Notes under the pieces: model-generated | What the model was told of the DNA's origin: nothing | Database searches by the model: none | Seen by the model: the letters and a program-made list of their open reading frames with translations, nothing else | Assembly: GCF_000429685.1 (NCBI RefSeq) | Contig: NZ_AUCI01000019.1 | Coordinates: 1-64,000, forward strand | Length of the DNA: 64,000 bases | Reading direction: 5' to 3' | From: Salibacterium aidingense DSM 18341 | GTDB taxonomy: Bacteria > Bacillota > Bacilli > Bacillales > Marinococcaceae | Made by a program: the position numbers and the translations under genes | Shown: piece after piece, positions 6,928-14,817 of the stretch | Position numbering within the stretch: the first letter of the stretch is position 1 | Layout: each line of letters opens with the position of its first letter

Positions 6928-8220
6928 TTAAATAAGGATTCCCAGAATCATTGCTGTGATAGTCATAACGGCTGTAATCGCCATCGCAAATGGAATAGCT
7001 TTTTTCTGTAAATCACCGAGATGTACACCGGCTAACCCCACCAGCAGCCACGTCGATCCAGTTAAAGGGCTGACAGGAAAACCTACTGTCATTTGTCCAA
7101 GAATGGCAGCCCTTCCCATCGTCATTGGTTCCACCCCAAATGTTTCAGCTGTAGCGCTTAATACAGGAAGGACTCCGAAATAAAAAGAATCTGGGTCAAA
7201 CAGCAGGCTCAATGGCATAGACAAGAACCCAAGCAAAATTGGAAAAGAGGATCCCCATCCACTTGGAATACCTTCCGCAAGTGTTCCAGCCATAGCTTCA
7301 ATCATTCCCGTGCCACTTAGTATTCCGGTAAAAATCCCTGCTGAAAAAATGATAGAGGAGGTATAGACAGCACCTTTTGCATGGGCTTCTATTCTTTCCT
7401 GCTGTTCAGAAACTTCCCGGTAGTTAAGCATTAAGACAAGCGGTACCCCTACAATAAAGGGGATAGCGAGGGGCACGATGCCTGAAATTAATGTAACGAT
7501 AACAGCAGCGGTAATCAAAAGATTCGGGATAAACATTTTACGGCGTCGATTAGCGGCCTCGTTCTCCTGGGCGTTTTTTATTTCCGGCGGAAGCTCTTCT
7601 TTCTTCCCCACCCGTTTCCGTTCCTGCTTTCCCAGCCAGAAGCTGACCAGCAGCACACATACTAAACCTACAATCTGTACCGGTAGTAACGGGGTATACA
7701 ATTCAACCACATCCACGTTTAACGCAGACGCAGCTCTTACGGTCGGGCCTCCCCATGGAGCCATATTCATCGTACCAGCGCTTAATGCTGCAATAACAGC
7801 AAGGGTTAAGGGACTCATTTTCAGCGCTTGATAAACTGGCAATATGGCAGATACCGTAATAAGAAACGTACTGGCCCCTGATCCATCCAAATGAGACATC
7901 ATCGCAATAACCGCTGTTCCTACTGCAATTTTCAGCGGATCTCCTCCACCATAGTTAATAACCCCTTTGATTACAGGATCAAACAACCCTACGTCATACA
8001 TAATTCCAAAAAACAGGACAGCAAACGTCAGCATAATCCCTGTTTGCGCAATGCTGCTTAAACCATCCCCCATGTATTCCCCAAGTTCAGAAAATCCAAA
8101 GCCTGTAAGAAGAGCAATAATAATGGGGACCACAACCAAAGCAAAATGGACAGACGTTTTCTTGGTTAGAACAAGATACAGTAGGATACCAATAATCAGA
8201 AAACCAGAAACAGCTAACAT
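6928..8220 (-). CDS. CitMHS-family carboxylate:cation transporter
   Basis: About 430 residues with 11-12 hydrophobic membrane segments. The ATG at 8220 follows AAAGGAGGTTAGGT, so the longer frame is not used. Family marks include the MSHLDGSGASTFLIT and MNMAPWGGPTVRAASAL segments, the LFDPDSFYFGVLPVL loop and the AILGQMTVGFPVSPLTGSTW segment, as in CitM/CitH of Bacillus, which import metal-citrate complexes with protons. The substrate here may be citrate or a related di/tricarboxylate. It is 42 bases upstream of the DUF1446 gene and directly behind a -24/-12 promoter, so it heads a three-gene operon. Confidence 0.9.
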   Translation of the reverse strand: MLAVSGFLIIGILLYLVLTKKTSVHFALVVVPIIIALLTGFGFSELGEYMGDGLSSIAQTGIMLTFAVLFFGIMYDVGLFDPVIKGVINYGGGDPLKIAVGTAVIAMMSHLDGSGASTFLITVSAILPVYQALKMSPLTLAVIAALSAGTMNMAPWGGPTVRAASALNVDVVELYTPLLPVQIVGLVCVLLVSFWLGKQERKRVGKKEELPPEIKNAQENEAANRRRKMFIPNLLITAAVIVTLISGIVPLAIPFIVGVPLVLMLNYREVSEQQERIEAHAKGAVYTSSIIFSAGIFTGILSGTGMIEAMAGTLAEGIPSGWGSSFPILLGFLSMPLSLLFDPDSFYFGVLPVLSATAETFGVEPMTMGRAAILGQMTVGFPVSPLTGSTWLLVGLAGVHLGDLQKKAIPFAMAITAVMTITAMILGILI

Positions 8221-8274
8221 ACCTAACCTCCTTTTTATATTCTTTCCAATAGGAAAGACCCGCCCTATAAATAA

Positions 8275-8290
8275 AGCAAAATCCATGCCA
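8275..8290 (-). promoter_or_regulatory. sigma-54 (-24/-12) promoter
   Basis: Reading the minus strand: TGGCATGGATTTTGCT, which fits TGGCAY-R-N4-TTGCW at every constrained position with the right GG-to-GC spacing. It is 55 bases upstream of the CitMHS start and directly behind the terminator of the sigma-54 activator gene. Confidence 0.8.
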
Positions 8291-8294
8291 AACA

Positions 8295-8318
8295 AAAAAG
8301 CCTTTTATCAAGGCTTTT
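8295..8318 (-). terminator. terminator of the sigma-54 activator gene
   Basis: On the minus strand AAAAGCCTT and AAGGCTTTTTT pair around GATAA, ending in a T run. It separates activator transcription from the sigma-54 promoter. Confidence 0.7.
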
Positions 8319-8328
8319 ACCATAACCA

Positions 8329-8348
8329 GGTTCTTCTTATTAAGAACC
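8329..8348. promoter_or_regulatory. candidate upstream activator site (proximal)
   Basis: Perfect inverted repeat GGTTCTT-N6-AAGAACC, about 70 bases upstream of the predicted sigma-54 start point. Its place and symmetry fit binding by a dimeric Fis-type HTH. Confidence 0.4.
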
Positions 8349-8399
8349 ATTTACTTCCTTTTATAGGCAAAAAGTTTGGTTTGTAAGCGTTGTCAATGT

Positions 8400-8415
8400 T
8401 TCTAATTTTTTAGAA
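8400..8415. promoter_or_regulatory. candidate upstream activator site (distal)
   Basis: Perfect inverted repeat TTCTAA-TTTT-TTAGAA, about 140 bases upstream of the predicted start point, in the usual range for sigma-54 enhancers. AT-rich, so weaker than the proximal site. Confidence 0.3.
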
Positions 8416-8424
8416 GCATTTTAA

Positions 8425-9795
8425 TTATTTAGAAGGGTTCCCGATTTTATTATACAGCGTTGCCAAGGAGATACCTAATGTTTCAGCAGCCTTCTTCTTT
8501 CCATTCAAATTGTTTTCATATTCTTTTAACGTATCATGAATGAGTTCCTGCTCCGTTTCCCGAAGCAGCTCTTTCAACGTTCCTGAGCGCTGTCCATTCT
8601 TGCTATGAAGCTTTCGTTCCTGGACAAATTCAGGAAGATGCTCCATTTTTATATAGCCGCTGTCTGCCATATTCATTGCATAATTCATGACATTATACAG
8701 TTCCCGCACATTCCCCGGCCATTCGTACTCTTGTAAAAATTGTTCTACTTCTTCAGAAAATACCGGCGCTTTTCCAGGCATCAAACCATTTGTCATCTCT
8801 TGGATAAGAAAAGAAAAGTCTTCTTTTCGTTTTCGTAATGGAGGAATCGTAATTTGAATACCATTCAATCGGTAAAATAAATCCTCCCTAAAGCGGCCCT
8901 TCTCTACCATGTTGTTTAAATTTTTATTCGTAGCAGAAACAACTCGGACATTGATTTCTTTTTCGTTCAACCCGCCTATTTTTCTAACACGTCTTTCCTG
9001 CACAACTCTTAATAATTTCGCCTGCAGTTCCATCGGAAGCTCTCCAATTTCGTCCAAAAAAATGGTGCCCCGGTCTGCTAATTCGAATAATCCCATCTTT
9101 CCTCCGGATTTTGAGTTTGTAAAAGCTCCCTCTTCGTAGCCAAAAAGCTCACTTTCTATTAAATTCGCAGGAATCGCAGAACAATTCACCGGCACAAAAG
9201 GATATTCCGTTCTGATGCTTTCCTTATGGATGGAATGAGCAAATAATTCTTTCCCTGTTCCACTTTCTCCCTGAATAAGGATGTTCATAGAAGAACGAGC
9301 TGCTTTTTTAGTACGGTTTACTGTTTCCATTAGGGCACCGTCACTGCCAATAATATCGTCAAACGAGTACGTCGCTTTATAAATATCCTCCACTGCACTT
9401 TTCAACTTCGCTATTTTCTGTTTACTTGACTCCAGCTCTCTAGCTAGAACATGGACTTCATTCAGGCTTTTACATACGGAAACGGCCCCGACAATTTCGC
9501 CATATTGATACACTGGCGCCATATCAACGACGTATTCCTCTGTGCCCTCCTTTCTATAGATGCCGTTTCTTTTTTTACCGTCTTCCAAAGTATTCAGAAG
9601 CACCGCCCCTTTTCGGACATCTTTTAAGTATTTTCCAAGTATCACTTCCTCCTCTACTCCTGTGATTCTCGTATATTCATGATTAATTAATCGAACAATC
9701 CCCTCCGTATCAATCACAAGCACCCCATCATTAATAGCCATTACAATGTCTTTCATCCAGGATAAATAAGAAAAATCCCTCTGGTCCAACGTCAT
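8425..9795 (-). CDS. sigma-54-dependent transcriptional activator (PAS-AAA+-Fis)
   Basis: 456 residues. An N-terminal PAS domain (about 12-110, MAINDGVLVIDTEGIVRLIN) probably senses the inducer; a short coiled linker follows; the AAA+ core (about 145-385) has Walker A GESGTGKE, Walker B GTIFLDEIGELP and the RLRKRKEDF-like arginine region (here PPLRKRKEDF); a Fis-type HTH closes it (KKKAAETLGISLATLYNKI). The sigma-54 contact loop reads GAFTNS instead of GAFTGA, which is unusual. It lies directly upstream of the CitMHS operon, from which it is separated by a terminator and a -24/-12 promoter, and should be its activator. Confidence 0.92.
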   Translation of the reverse strand: MTLDQRDFSYLSWMKDIVMAINDGVLVIDTEGIVRLINHEYTRITGVEEEVILGKYLKDVRKGAVLLNTLEDGKKRNGIYRKEGTEEYVVDMAPVYQYGEIVGAVSVCKSLNEVHVLARELESSKQKIAKLKSAVEDIYKATYSFDDIIGSDGALMETVNRTKKAARSSMNILIQGESGTGKELFAHSIHKESIRTEYPFVPVNCSAIPANLIESELFGYEEGAFTNSKSGGKMGLFELADRGTIFLDEIGELPMELQAKLLRVVQERRVRKIGGLNEKEINVRVVSATNKNLNNMVEKGRFREDLFYRLNGIQITIPPLRKRKEDFSFLIQEMTNGLMPGKAPVFSEEVEQFLQEYEWPGNVRELYNVMNYAMNMADSGYIKMEHLPEFVQERKLHSKNGQRSGTLKELLRETEQELIHDTLKEYENNLNGKKKAAETLGISLATLYNKIGNPSK

Positions 9796-9850
9796 CCTAC
9801 CCCCCTATAAAACGCTTTCTTTTCATTCTAACACGAGATTATTCGATAGT

Positions 9851-9896
9851 TTCGACAAGTGCCTGTCACCTGTCGATTTCAACAGGTGACAGGCAC
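9851..9896. repeat. GTGACAGGCACC repeat, inverted composite
   Basis: TTCGACAA-GTGCCTGTCAC, a short centre and CAACAG-GTGACAGGCAC. Two short forms in opposite orientation, like the copy at 5236-5275. Confidence 0.75.
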
Positions 9897-9945
9897 TACC
9901 CAATTCAATAGTAATTCGAAGAAATCAAGAGAAAAAGCGCTTTTT

Positions 9946-9979
9946 CATGCGCTTTCATAGGAAATGTTTTCGTTTTCAT
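9946..9979 (+). promoter_or_regulatory. conserved 34-bp element upstream of the second 31-residue gene
   Basis: Same element as at 4976-5009 (31 of 34 bases identical), again ending exactly 77 bases before the ATG. Confidence 0.5.
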
Positions 9980-10056
9980 GGACTTTTCGCGAATTTGTGG
10001 ATTTGCACTGAATGCTATATTATGCAGATAGAATGAAAGAGATGGGGGAATTATCC

Positions 10057-10152
10057 ATGAAACACTTCTTCAAAAGTGTCCTGCAGTCAATTTCCGAATC
10101 GCAGGAAAGAAAAGCAAAAAAAATGCTTGAAAATAGTTTATTCATCGATTAA
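10057..10152 (+). CDS. 31-residue small protein, copy 2
   Basis: Starts MKHFFKSVLQSI, then SESQERKAKK, ending in LFID. Same length as the copy at 5087-5182, with about 60% of residues shared by eye. GATGGGGG upstream serves as the ribosome site. Flanked by the conserved upstream element and a terminator. Two separate copies, each with its own expression signals, argue for a functional micro-protein, but I cannot name one. Confidence 0.65.
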   Translation: MKHFFKSVLQSISESQERKAKKMLENSLFID

Positions 10153-10181
10153 CCCACATTTTTTAAATAAACCATAGATCA

Positions 10182-10220
10182 AACACGCCTGGAAGACCTA
10201 CACTTCCGGGCGTGTTTTTA
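10182..10220 (+). terminator. terminator of 31-residue gene copy 2
   Basis: AACACGCC-T-GGAAG pairs with CTTCC-G-GGCGTGTT, followed by TTTTTA. It lies 5 bases before the convergent abfA stop. Confidence 0.75.
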
Positions 10221-10222
10221 TA

Positions 10223-11728
10223 TTATTTCTTTTCGACAAATTCCGGGGCGTGACAGGCACGGAGCACCAAAACGGACATCGGCGGAAGTTGAAGTTCGGC
10301 CTGCGTCCCAGTGACTTTCACATTGGTAAATGGCTTCGGGTGTACACAGTTTGGATCATCAAACGTGTTGTGGGCATTTTTCTGGTCCGCTGTTAAGATA
10401 GTCCCGCTAATGTCTTTTAGACTTGTCATACCTCGAAGATCTAACGTGATATCGGCCGCTTCCCCGGTATTCAGATTACAGAGGCTGATATGTACCGTTC
10501 CGTCCCCTTGCTTGGATGCTGAGCCGTGGACGTGGGGGAAAGAAGATGCCTCTTTCGTCTCTGGTTTTATAACAAGCGGCAGCAGTGCAGCGTCCTGATG
10601 CACCTGGTACATGTCAAACACATGATACGTCGGCGTGAAGATCATTTTTTCTTTATCAGTCAGCACCATCGCCTGCAGCACATTGATAGTCTGGGCGATA
10701 TTGGCCATATACACGCGGCGGGCATGGTGATTGAAAATATTGAGTGTAACGCCAGCCACCAAAGCATCGCGGATCGTATTCTGCTGATAGAGAAAGCCGG
10801 GATTGGTGCCGGGTTCGACATCAAACCAGGTCCCCCATTCGTCCACGATCAGTCCTACTCTTTCCTCCGGGTCAAACGTATCCATAATCGCACGGTGCCT
10901 ATGAAGAAGGGTATCCATATGAAGCGCTTTTTGCATGGTAATATCCCATTCCGTCTGGTCAAATTCCACCGCCGAACCTTTGCCTTCCCAAAAATCGCCC
11001 GGGATCGTGTAATAATGAAGACTGAGTCCGTCCATAAACGGCGCGGCCTCACGCATGAGTACTTCCGTCCAGCGGTAGTCATCCACATTGGCTCCGCCGG
11101 CGATTTTGTAAAGCTTGTTCTCTCCGTATTCACGTACGTACGTCTGGTACTGCCGATACAGATCAGCATAATACTCTGGCCGCATGTTGCCGCCGCAGCC
11201 CCAGCTCTCATTTCCAATGCCAAAATACGTGAGGGACCAAGGCGCACGGCGTCCATTCTCGCGGCGCCAATCTGCCATCGGCGATTCTCCGTCAAATGTT
11301 ATGTATTCCACCCACTCCGACATTTCCTGTACGGAACCGCTTCCAACATTGCCGCAGATATATGGTTCCGTCCCGAGCAAATCACAAAGCATCAGAAATT
11401 CATGAGTGCCGAAATGATTGTTTTCGATCACCCCGCCCCAATGAGTGTTCACCATCCGTTTTCTGTCTTCCCAGGGGCCGATGCCGTCTTTCCAATGATA
11501 TTCATCGGCAAAACAACCTCCCGGCCAGCGCAAAACGGGAATGTTAATCTTTATCAAGGCCTCCAGCACGTCGTTGCGGATACCACTGGTGTTGGGAATG
11601 GGAGAATCTTTTCCCACCCACCATCCCTCGTAGATGCAGCGTCCCAAATGCTCCGAAAAATGGCCGTAAATATGGCGGCTGATCCACGCCTCTTCCCTAT
11701 CCGTATTGACCACCACTGTATGTTTCAT
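10223..11728 (-). CDS. abfA: GH51 alpha-L-arabinofuranosidase
   Basis: 501 residues, an intracellular glycoside hydrolase family 51 enzyme that removes arabinose from arabino-oligosaccharides. The acid/base glutamate is in [13 protein letters not shown] (about 175) and the nucleophile in [10 protein letters not shown] (about 295); the [19 protein letters not shown] region and the [12 protein letters not shown] segment are standard. AAGGGAGGCGGAGG precedes the start. An AraR-type box lies 24 bases upstream. The last residues (about [11 protein letters not shown]) are encoded by the interspersed repeat at 10232-10260, so the natural C-terminus has been replaced or extended by a few residues. 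No other arabinose genes are in the window. Confidence 0.95.
   Translation of the reverse strand: MKHTVVVNTDREEAWISRHIYGHFSEHLGRCIYEGWWVGKDSPIPNTSGIRNDVLEALIKINIPVLRWPGGCFADEYHWKDGIGPWEDRKRMVNTHWGGVIENNHFGTHEFLMLCDLLGTEPYICGNVGSGSVQEMSEWVEYITFDGESPMADWRRENGRRAPWSLTYFGIGNESWGCGGNMRPEYYADLYRQYQTYVREYGENKLYKIAGGANVDDYRWTEVLMREAAPFMDGLSLHYYTIPGDFWEGKGSAVEFDQTEWDITMQKALHMDTLLHRHRAIMDTFDPEERVGLIVDEWGTWFDVEPGTNPGFLYQQNTIRDALVAGVTLNIFNHHARRVYMANIAQTINVLQAMVLTDKEKMIFTPTYHVFDMYQVHQDAALLPLVIKPETKEASSFPHVHGSASKQGDGTVHISLCNLNTGEAADITLDLRGMTSLKDISGTILTADQKNAHNTFDDPNCVHPKPFTNVKVTGTQAELQLPPMSVLVLRACHAPEFVEKK
10232..10260 (+). repeat. GTGACAGGCACC repeat, long form
   Basis: TTCGACAAATT then CCGGGGCGTGACAGGCAC. 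It lies inside the 3' end of the arabinofuranosidase gene and encodes its last residues in antisense. Confidence 0.85.
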
Positions 11729-11751
11729 TTCCTCCGCCTCCCTTTCGATTT

Positions 11752-11767
11752 ACTTATACGTACAAGT
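11752..11767. promoter_or_regulatory. AraR-type operator
   Basis: ACTTATACGTACAAGT, a palindrome with one mismatch, fits the B. subtilis AraR box (ATTTGTACGTACAAAT). Placed to repress the arabinofuranosidase gene in the absence of arabinose. AraR itself is not in the window. Confidence 0.65.
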
Positions 11768-11826
11768 AAACTCTTATTGTAAAGAAACAAGAAAATCCTG
11801 TCAACGAAAAACACCGTTCCCGTGAA

Positions 11827-11856
11827 TTCGACAAAACCCGGGGCGTGACAGGCACC
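11827..11856 (+). repeat. GTGACAGGCACC repeat, long form
   Basis: TTCGACAAAA then CCCGGGGCGTGACAGGCACC. Its last base is shared with the stop codon of the response regulator gene. Confidence 0.88.
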
Positions 11857-12542
11857 TAAAATAAAAATCTATACCCTACCCCCCAGATCGTTTCGATAAA
11901 AGTTGGGTCGGAGGGGTCGGCTTCGATTTTTTCGCGAATCCGACGGACGTGGACGGTGACTGTGGTAATATCCCCCGTTGAATCCAGTCCCCAGATTTTT
12001 TCAAACAGCTCTTCTTTAGTGAAGACGCGGTTGGGGTGCAGGGCAAAAAAGACTAATAAGTCAAATTCTCTGGCAGGGAATGTTTTCTCCTTCTCGTTTA
12101 TATACACACGCCGGGCAGCTCTATCGATGTGCAGTCCTTTTACCCGAATGTTCTGCTCCGTGTCTTCTTTTTTAACCAGCCGGTTATACCGGGCAAGGTG
12201 CGCCTTGACGCGGGCAACCAATTCATTGGGACTGAACGGTTTTACAATATAATCATCCGCTCCCTGCCCCAGTCCCCTGATTTTGTCAATGTCTTCGGTT
12301 TTTGCGGTAACCATCAGGATCGGAATATCCTTTGTTTCTCTGATCATTTTACAAATTTCAAATCCATCCGCTTGGGGAAGCATTAAATCGAGGAGGATAA
12401 GCGCATAATCGTTTTCCAACGCCCGGTGCAGGCCCTGTTCTCCATCTGAAACAATGTCTGCTTCCCATCCGTTCAGTTCCAGATAGTCTTTTTCAAGTTC
12501 AGCAATTTCCTGTTCATCTTCAATGATTAATATTCGACTCAT
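11856..12542 (-). CDS. OmpR-family response regulator
   Basis: 228 residues: receiver domain (about 1-120) with phospho-acceptor Asp in LILLDLMLPQADGF, the acidic pair near IEDE and the Lys in DDYIVKPFSPNEL; then a winged-helix output domain ending in TVHVRRIREKIEADPSDP and IWGVGYRF. It acts with the sensor kinase whose gene overlaps its start by 23 bases. Likely targets are the divergent membrane genes at 13833-14743, whose promoter has 11-bp-phased direct repeats. The stop codon touches a repeat. Confidence 0.93.
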   Translation of the reverse strand: MSRILIIEDEQEIAELEKDYLELNGWEADIVSDGEQGLHRALENDYALILLDLMLPQADGFEICKMIRETKDIPILMVTAKTEDIDKIRGLGQGADDYIVKPFSPNELVARVKAHLARYNRLVKKEDTEQNIRVKGLHIDRAARRVYINEKEKTFPAREFDLLVFFALHPNRVFTKEELFEKIWGLDSTGDITTVTVHVRRIREKIEADPSDPTFIETIWGVGYRFLF

Positions 12543-13635
12543 GGCTCCTCCCCTCCTGATTTTTAAGTGTAAAAGCGATGCAAGTTCCTTTTCCCTTAGT
12601 ACTGGATACGGAAATATTACCGCCGTGTTCCTCTACAATATTTTTCACAATAGCAAGGCCGAGCCCGCTCCCGCCTCTCGAACGATGTCGCGAAGAATCA
12701 ACTCTGTAAAAATGATGAAAAATATGAGGCAGATCCGCTTCTGGGATCCCCCGTCCATTATCTTCGACCGTAACCTGAAGATTGCCCTGTTTTTTTTCCA
12801 ACTGGACAGAAATGATCTTATCCACTTTATCCATGTATTTCAAGCTGTTCTGGATGATATTTGTCACCACTCTCTTCATCTGTTCCCGATCGGCCGTCGT
12901 GAAAAAAGGCTCCGCCTCTTTCGGCGAGAGCGAGAAGGTGACATCCGGATAATCAAACTCCAATTCTTCAAGATAGTCCTGTAAAAAGGCATGCATGTCC
13001 ACTTTTTCAAAATGGAAGGGGACGCGGTTGACATTGAGTTTGGAATAGAGAAAAAGCTCTTCGATTAAGCGGTCCATATCCTTTGCTTTTCGATGAATCG
13101 TCTCCACATAACGATTTAATTTTTCCGGGGTATCCGTCACGCCGTCCCGTATCCCTTCAATATAACCCTTGATAGACGTGATAGGTGTTTTTAAATCGTG
13201 AGAGATACTGGCGACGAGCTCCTGCCGTCCCGATTCGTATTTTTTCTGAAGCTCGTCCGCTTCCTTCAGCTTCCGCCGCATTTCTTCAAAATCCTGTGCC
13301 AAATCACCAATTTCATCTCTGCCCTCTGGTTCTATCGGTACGTCCAACTTTCCATCTGCGATTTGCCGGGTTGCCAAGGTGAGATGCTTCACCGGCTGAA
13401 TAATACTTTTGGACACATAATATGTCAAAAGTCCATTCGTTCCCACTAATATGACAATCACCCCGATCCAGCGCATTTGCAAAAATAAAGATAGGTTTCT
13501 TTCATCCGGCGTCCCTGTGCCCGTAAAAAGCAGCCATCCAAGCACTATTTCAAGCAAAAGAAAGCCCAGAATCGGCAGTACAATCATTGCTATATTTGAA
13601 AGAATCAATCGTTTTCGTATTGTCACTTGTCCCAC
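12520..13635 (-). CDS. sensor histidine kinase
   Basis: 371 residues. Two membrane helices (about 12-35 and 52-75) enclose a very short outer loop of about 15 residues, so it may sense within or near the membrane. HAMP follows (about 75-127), then the H box SISHDLKTPITSIKGY, the N box IIQNSLKYMD, G1 VEDNGRGIP, F FHHFYRVDSS and G2 GGSGLGLAIVKN. All catalytic motifs are intact. Start codon has GGGGTGGGA upstream. It is the first gene of a two-gene operon with the response regulator. Confidence 0.92.
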   Translation of the reverse strand: MGQVTIRKRLILSNIAMIVLPILGFLLLEIVLGWLLFTGTGTPDERNLSLFLQMRWIGVIVILVGTNGLLTYYVSKSIIQPVKHLTLATRQIADGKLDVPIEPEGRDEIGDLAQDFEEMRRKLKEADELQKKYESGRQELVASISHDLKTPITSIKGYIEGIRDGVTDTPEKLNRYVETIHRKAKDMDRLIEELFLYSKLNVNRVPFHFEKVDMHAFLQDYLEELEFDYPDVTFSLSPKEAEPFFTTADREQMKRVVTNIIQNSLKYMDKVDKIISVQLEKKQGNLQVTVEDNGRGIPEADLPHIFHHFYRVDSSRHRSRGGSGLGLAIVKNIVEEHGGNISVSSTKGKGTCIAFTLKNQEGRSHESNINH

Positions 13636-13746
13636 CCCTTTTCTTAGAAAATATGGTACTCCCCATTTCTTACTCCTTTAAAAATAATGTCTTAACATTT
13701 TATTAACTATTAGTATACGTCAACGTGGAATCCTTGGATAAACGAT

Positions 13747-13800
13747 TTAAGAAATCGTTAAGAAACAAGCAAGAGCGTATTTAGAAATACCTTCTATGAT
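13747..13800 (+). promoter_or_regulatory. probable response-regulator binding repeats and -10
   Basis: TTAAGAAA at 13747-13754 and again at 13758-13765, an 11-bp period typical of OmpR-family dimers, sit about 40-60 bases upstream of the start point implied by TATGAT (13795-13800). The -35 is poor, as in activated promoters. Confidence 0.45.
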
Positions 13801-13832
13801 GGAGATACAGCATTAAAAAAGGAGGAAGGACA

Positions 13833-14225
13833 ATGAGTCAACCGTTGAACTGGCCGCTTATTTTTGTTTTGGCGGGAGCTGCCTTGATCCGGCCATCTGC
13901 CAGTATGCTCGGATTGCTTGAAGCCATTGGACAGCCGGCCGCGAGCATTATCATTACTATTTTCATCACCATCGTATGGATCGGAGTCACAGCTGCTAAA
14001 CAGGAAGCGCCGCTTTCTACTTTATTATGTACCGGTCTTATGTACGGCATCTATGCCATCGTCCTCAGCGGTGTGTTATCTCCCATCCTGCTCGGAGAAA
14101 TACAAGGACCGCTGACGAATCCTTTCGCCGTCGTCAGTGTCCTTGTTACGAATGGGATCTGGGGGCTGGCCGCCGGCGGAATCACCGCCCTTATAAATAA
14201 AGGAAAAGGAGAGAGCCACCCATGA
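13833..14225 (+). CDS. small integral membrane protein
   Basis: 130 residues with four hydrophobic helices: WPLIFVLAGAALIRPSAS, IIITIFITIVWIGVTAA, LLCTGLMYGIYAIVLSGVLS and AVVSVLVTNGIWGLAAGGI. AAGGAGGAAGGAC precedes the start. The family is not one I can name. It overlaps the next gene by 4 bases and is divergent from the two-component system that probably controls it. Confidence 0.72.
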   Translation: MSQPLNWPLIFVLAGAALIRPSASMLGLLEAIGQPAASIIITIFITIVWIGVTAAKQEAPLSTLLCTGLMYGIYAIVLSGVLSPILLGEIQGPLTNPFAVVSVLVTNGIWGLAAGGITALINKGKGESHP

Positions 14226-14743
14226 AACAAGCACTGACATTCGGTAGTATTGCCGTTCATCTCTGGATACAGTTAATTTTATTAGGAAGTATTTTACTCG
14301 ATACCTTTATGGTCTATCCGAATATTTTTCATAACATTCCAGCTTCTTTTGACACAGCGATGGATTTCATGGCCGTGGCAAGTCCGGGTACGTTTTTCCC
14401 GCCGCTTGGATTTCTGAGTATTGTATCAGGTGCTGCTGCCGTGGTATTTTCTTGGAACATCAAATACGTTCGTTACTGGATTCTCTCCAGCATGCTCATG
14501 ATCATCCTGGAAGGGGTGTCCTCGATTCTTTTTGCATGGCCCCGCAACGAAATCATGTTTGTCGAAGGAAGTGACATGCATTCCACTGCCTTTCTAATCC
14601 AAACGGCACGAGAATTTCTGGTCGTCCATGGCTTCCGGGTCGCCTGTAATATCGCAGGATCTATTCTCATCTATATCGGTTTTTTACGATACTACCAGTG
14701 GAAATTAACAAGTGACCGCCCTTCGACAAAATCCGGGGCGTGA
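14222..14743 (+). CDS. membrane protein, possibly DUF1772-like
   Basis: 173 residues with four membrane helices (VHLWIQLILLGSILLDTFMV, FFPPLGFLSIVSGAAAVVF, YWILSSMLMIILEGVSSILF, VACNIAGSILIYIGFLRYY). The VYPNIFHNIP segment after helix 1 and the short loops recall DUF1772/anthrone-oxygenase-like membrane proteins, but the match is loose. Start codon ATG overlaps the stop of the preceding gene. The last residues, RPSTKSGA and the stop, come from the interspersed repeat at 14722-14751. Confidence 0.65.
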   Translation: MKQALTFGSIAVHLWIQLILLGSILLDTFMVYPNIFHNIPASFDTAMDFMAVASPGTFFPPLGFLSIVSGAAAVVFSWNIKYVRYWILSSMLMIILEGVSSILFAWPRNEIMFVEGSDMHSTAFLIQTAREFLVVHGFRVACNIAGSILIYIGFLRYYQWKLTSDRPSTKSGA

Positions 14744-14751
14744 CAGGCACC
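14722..14751 (+). repeat. GTGACAGGCACC repeat, long form
   Basis: TTCGACAAAA then TCCGGGGCGTGACAGGCACC. Supplies the C-terminal residues and stop codon of the membrane gene ending at 14743. Confidence 0.88.
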
Positions 14752-14817
14752 TTTTGGGCGCTCAGAGCATAGGCTGCTATAGGAGATAGCAACGATATAG
14801 GTGGGGAGTGAATATAA

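Noticed and set aside
4976-9979. GCGCTTTCAT blocks as CcpA cre sites
   Set aside because: The core resembles half a cre site but the second half fails (A for T and A or T for C at key positions), and the conserved block is much longer than a cre site.
10526-11782. 418-codon open frame on the + strand
   Set aside because: It is the antisense shadow of the arabinofuranosidase gene, whose catalytic motifs are intact on the minus strand; the + frame has no ribosome site and no recognisable domain.
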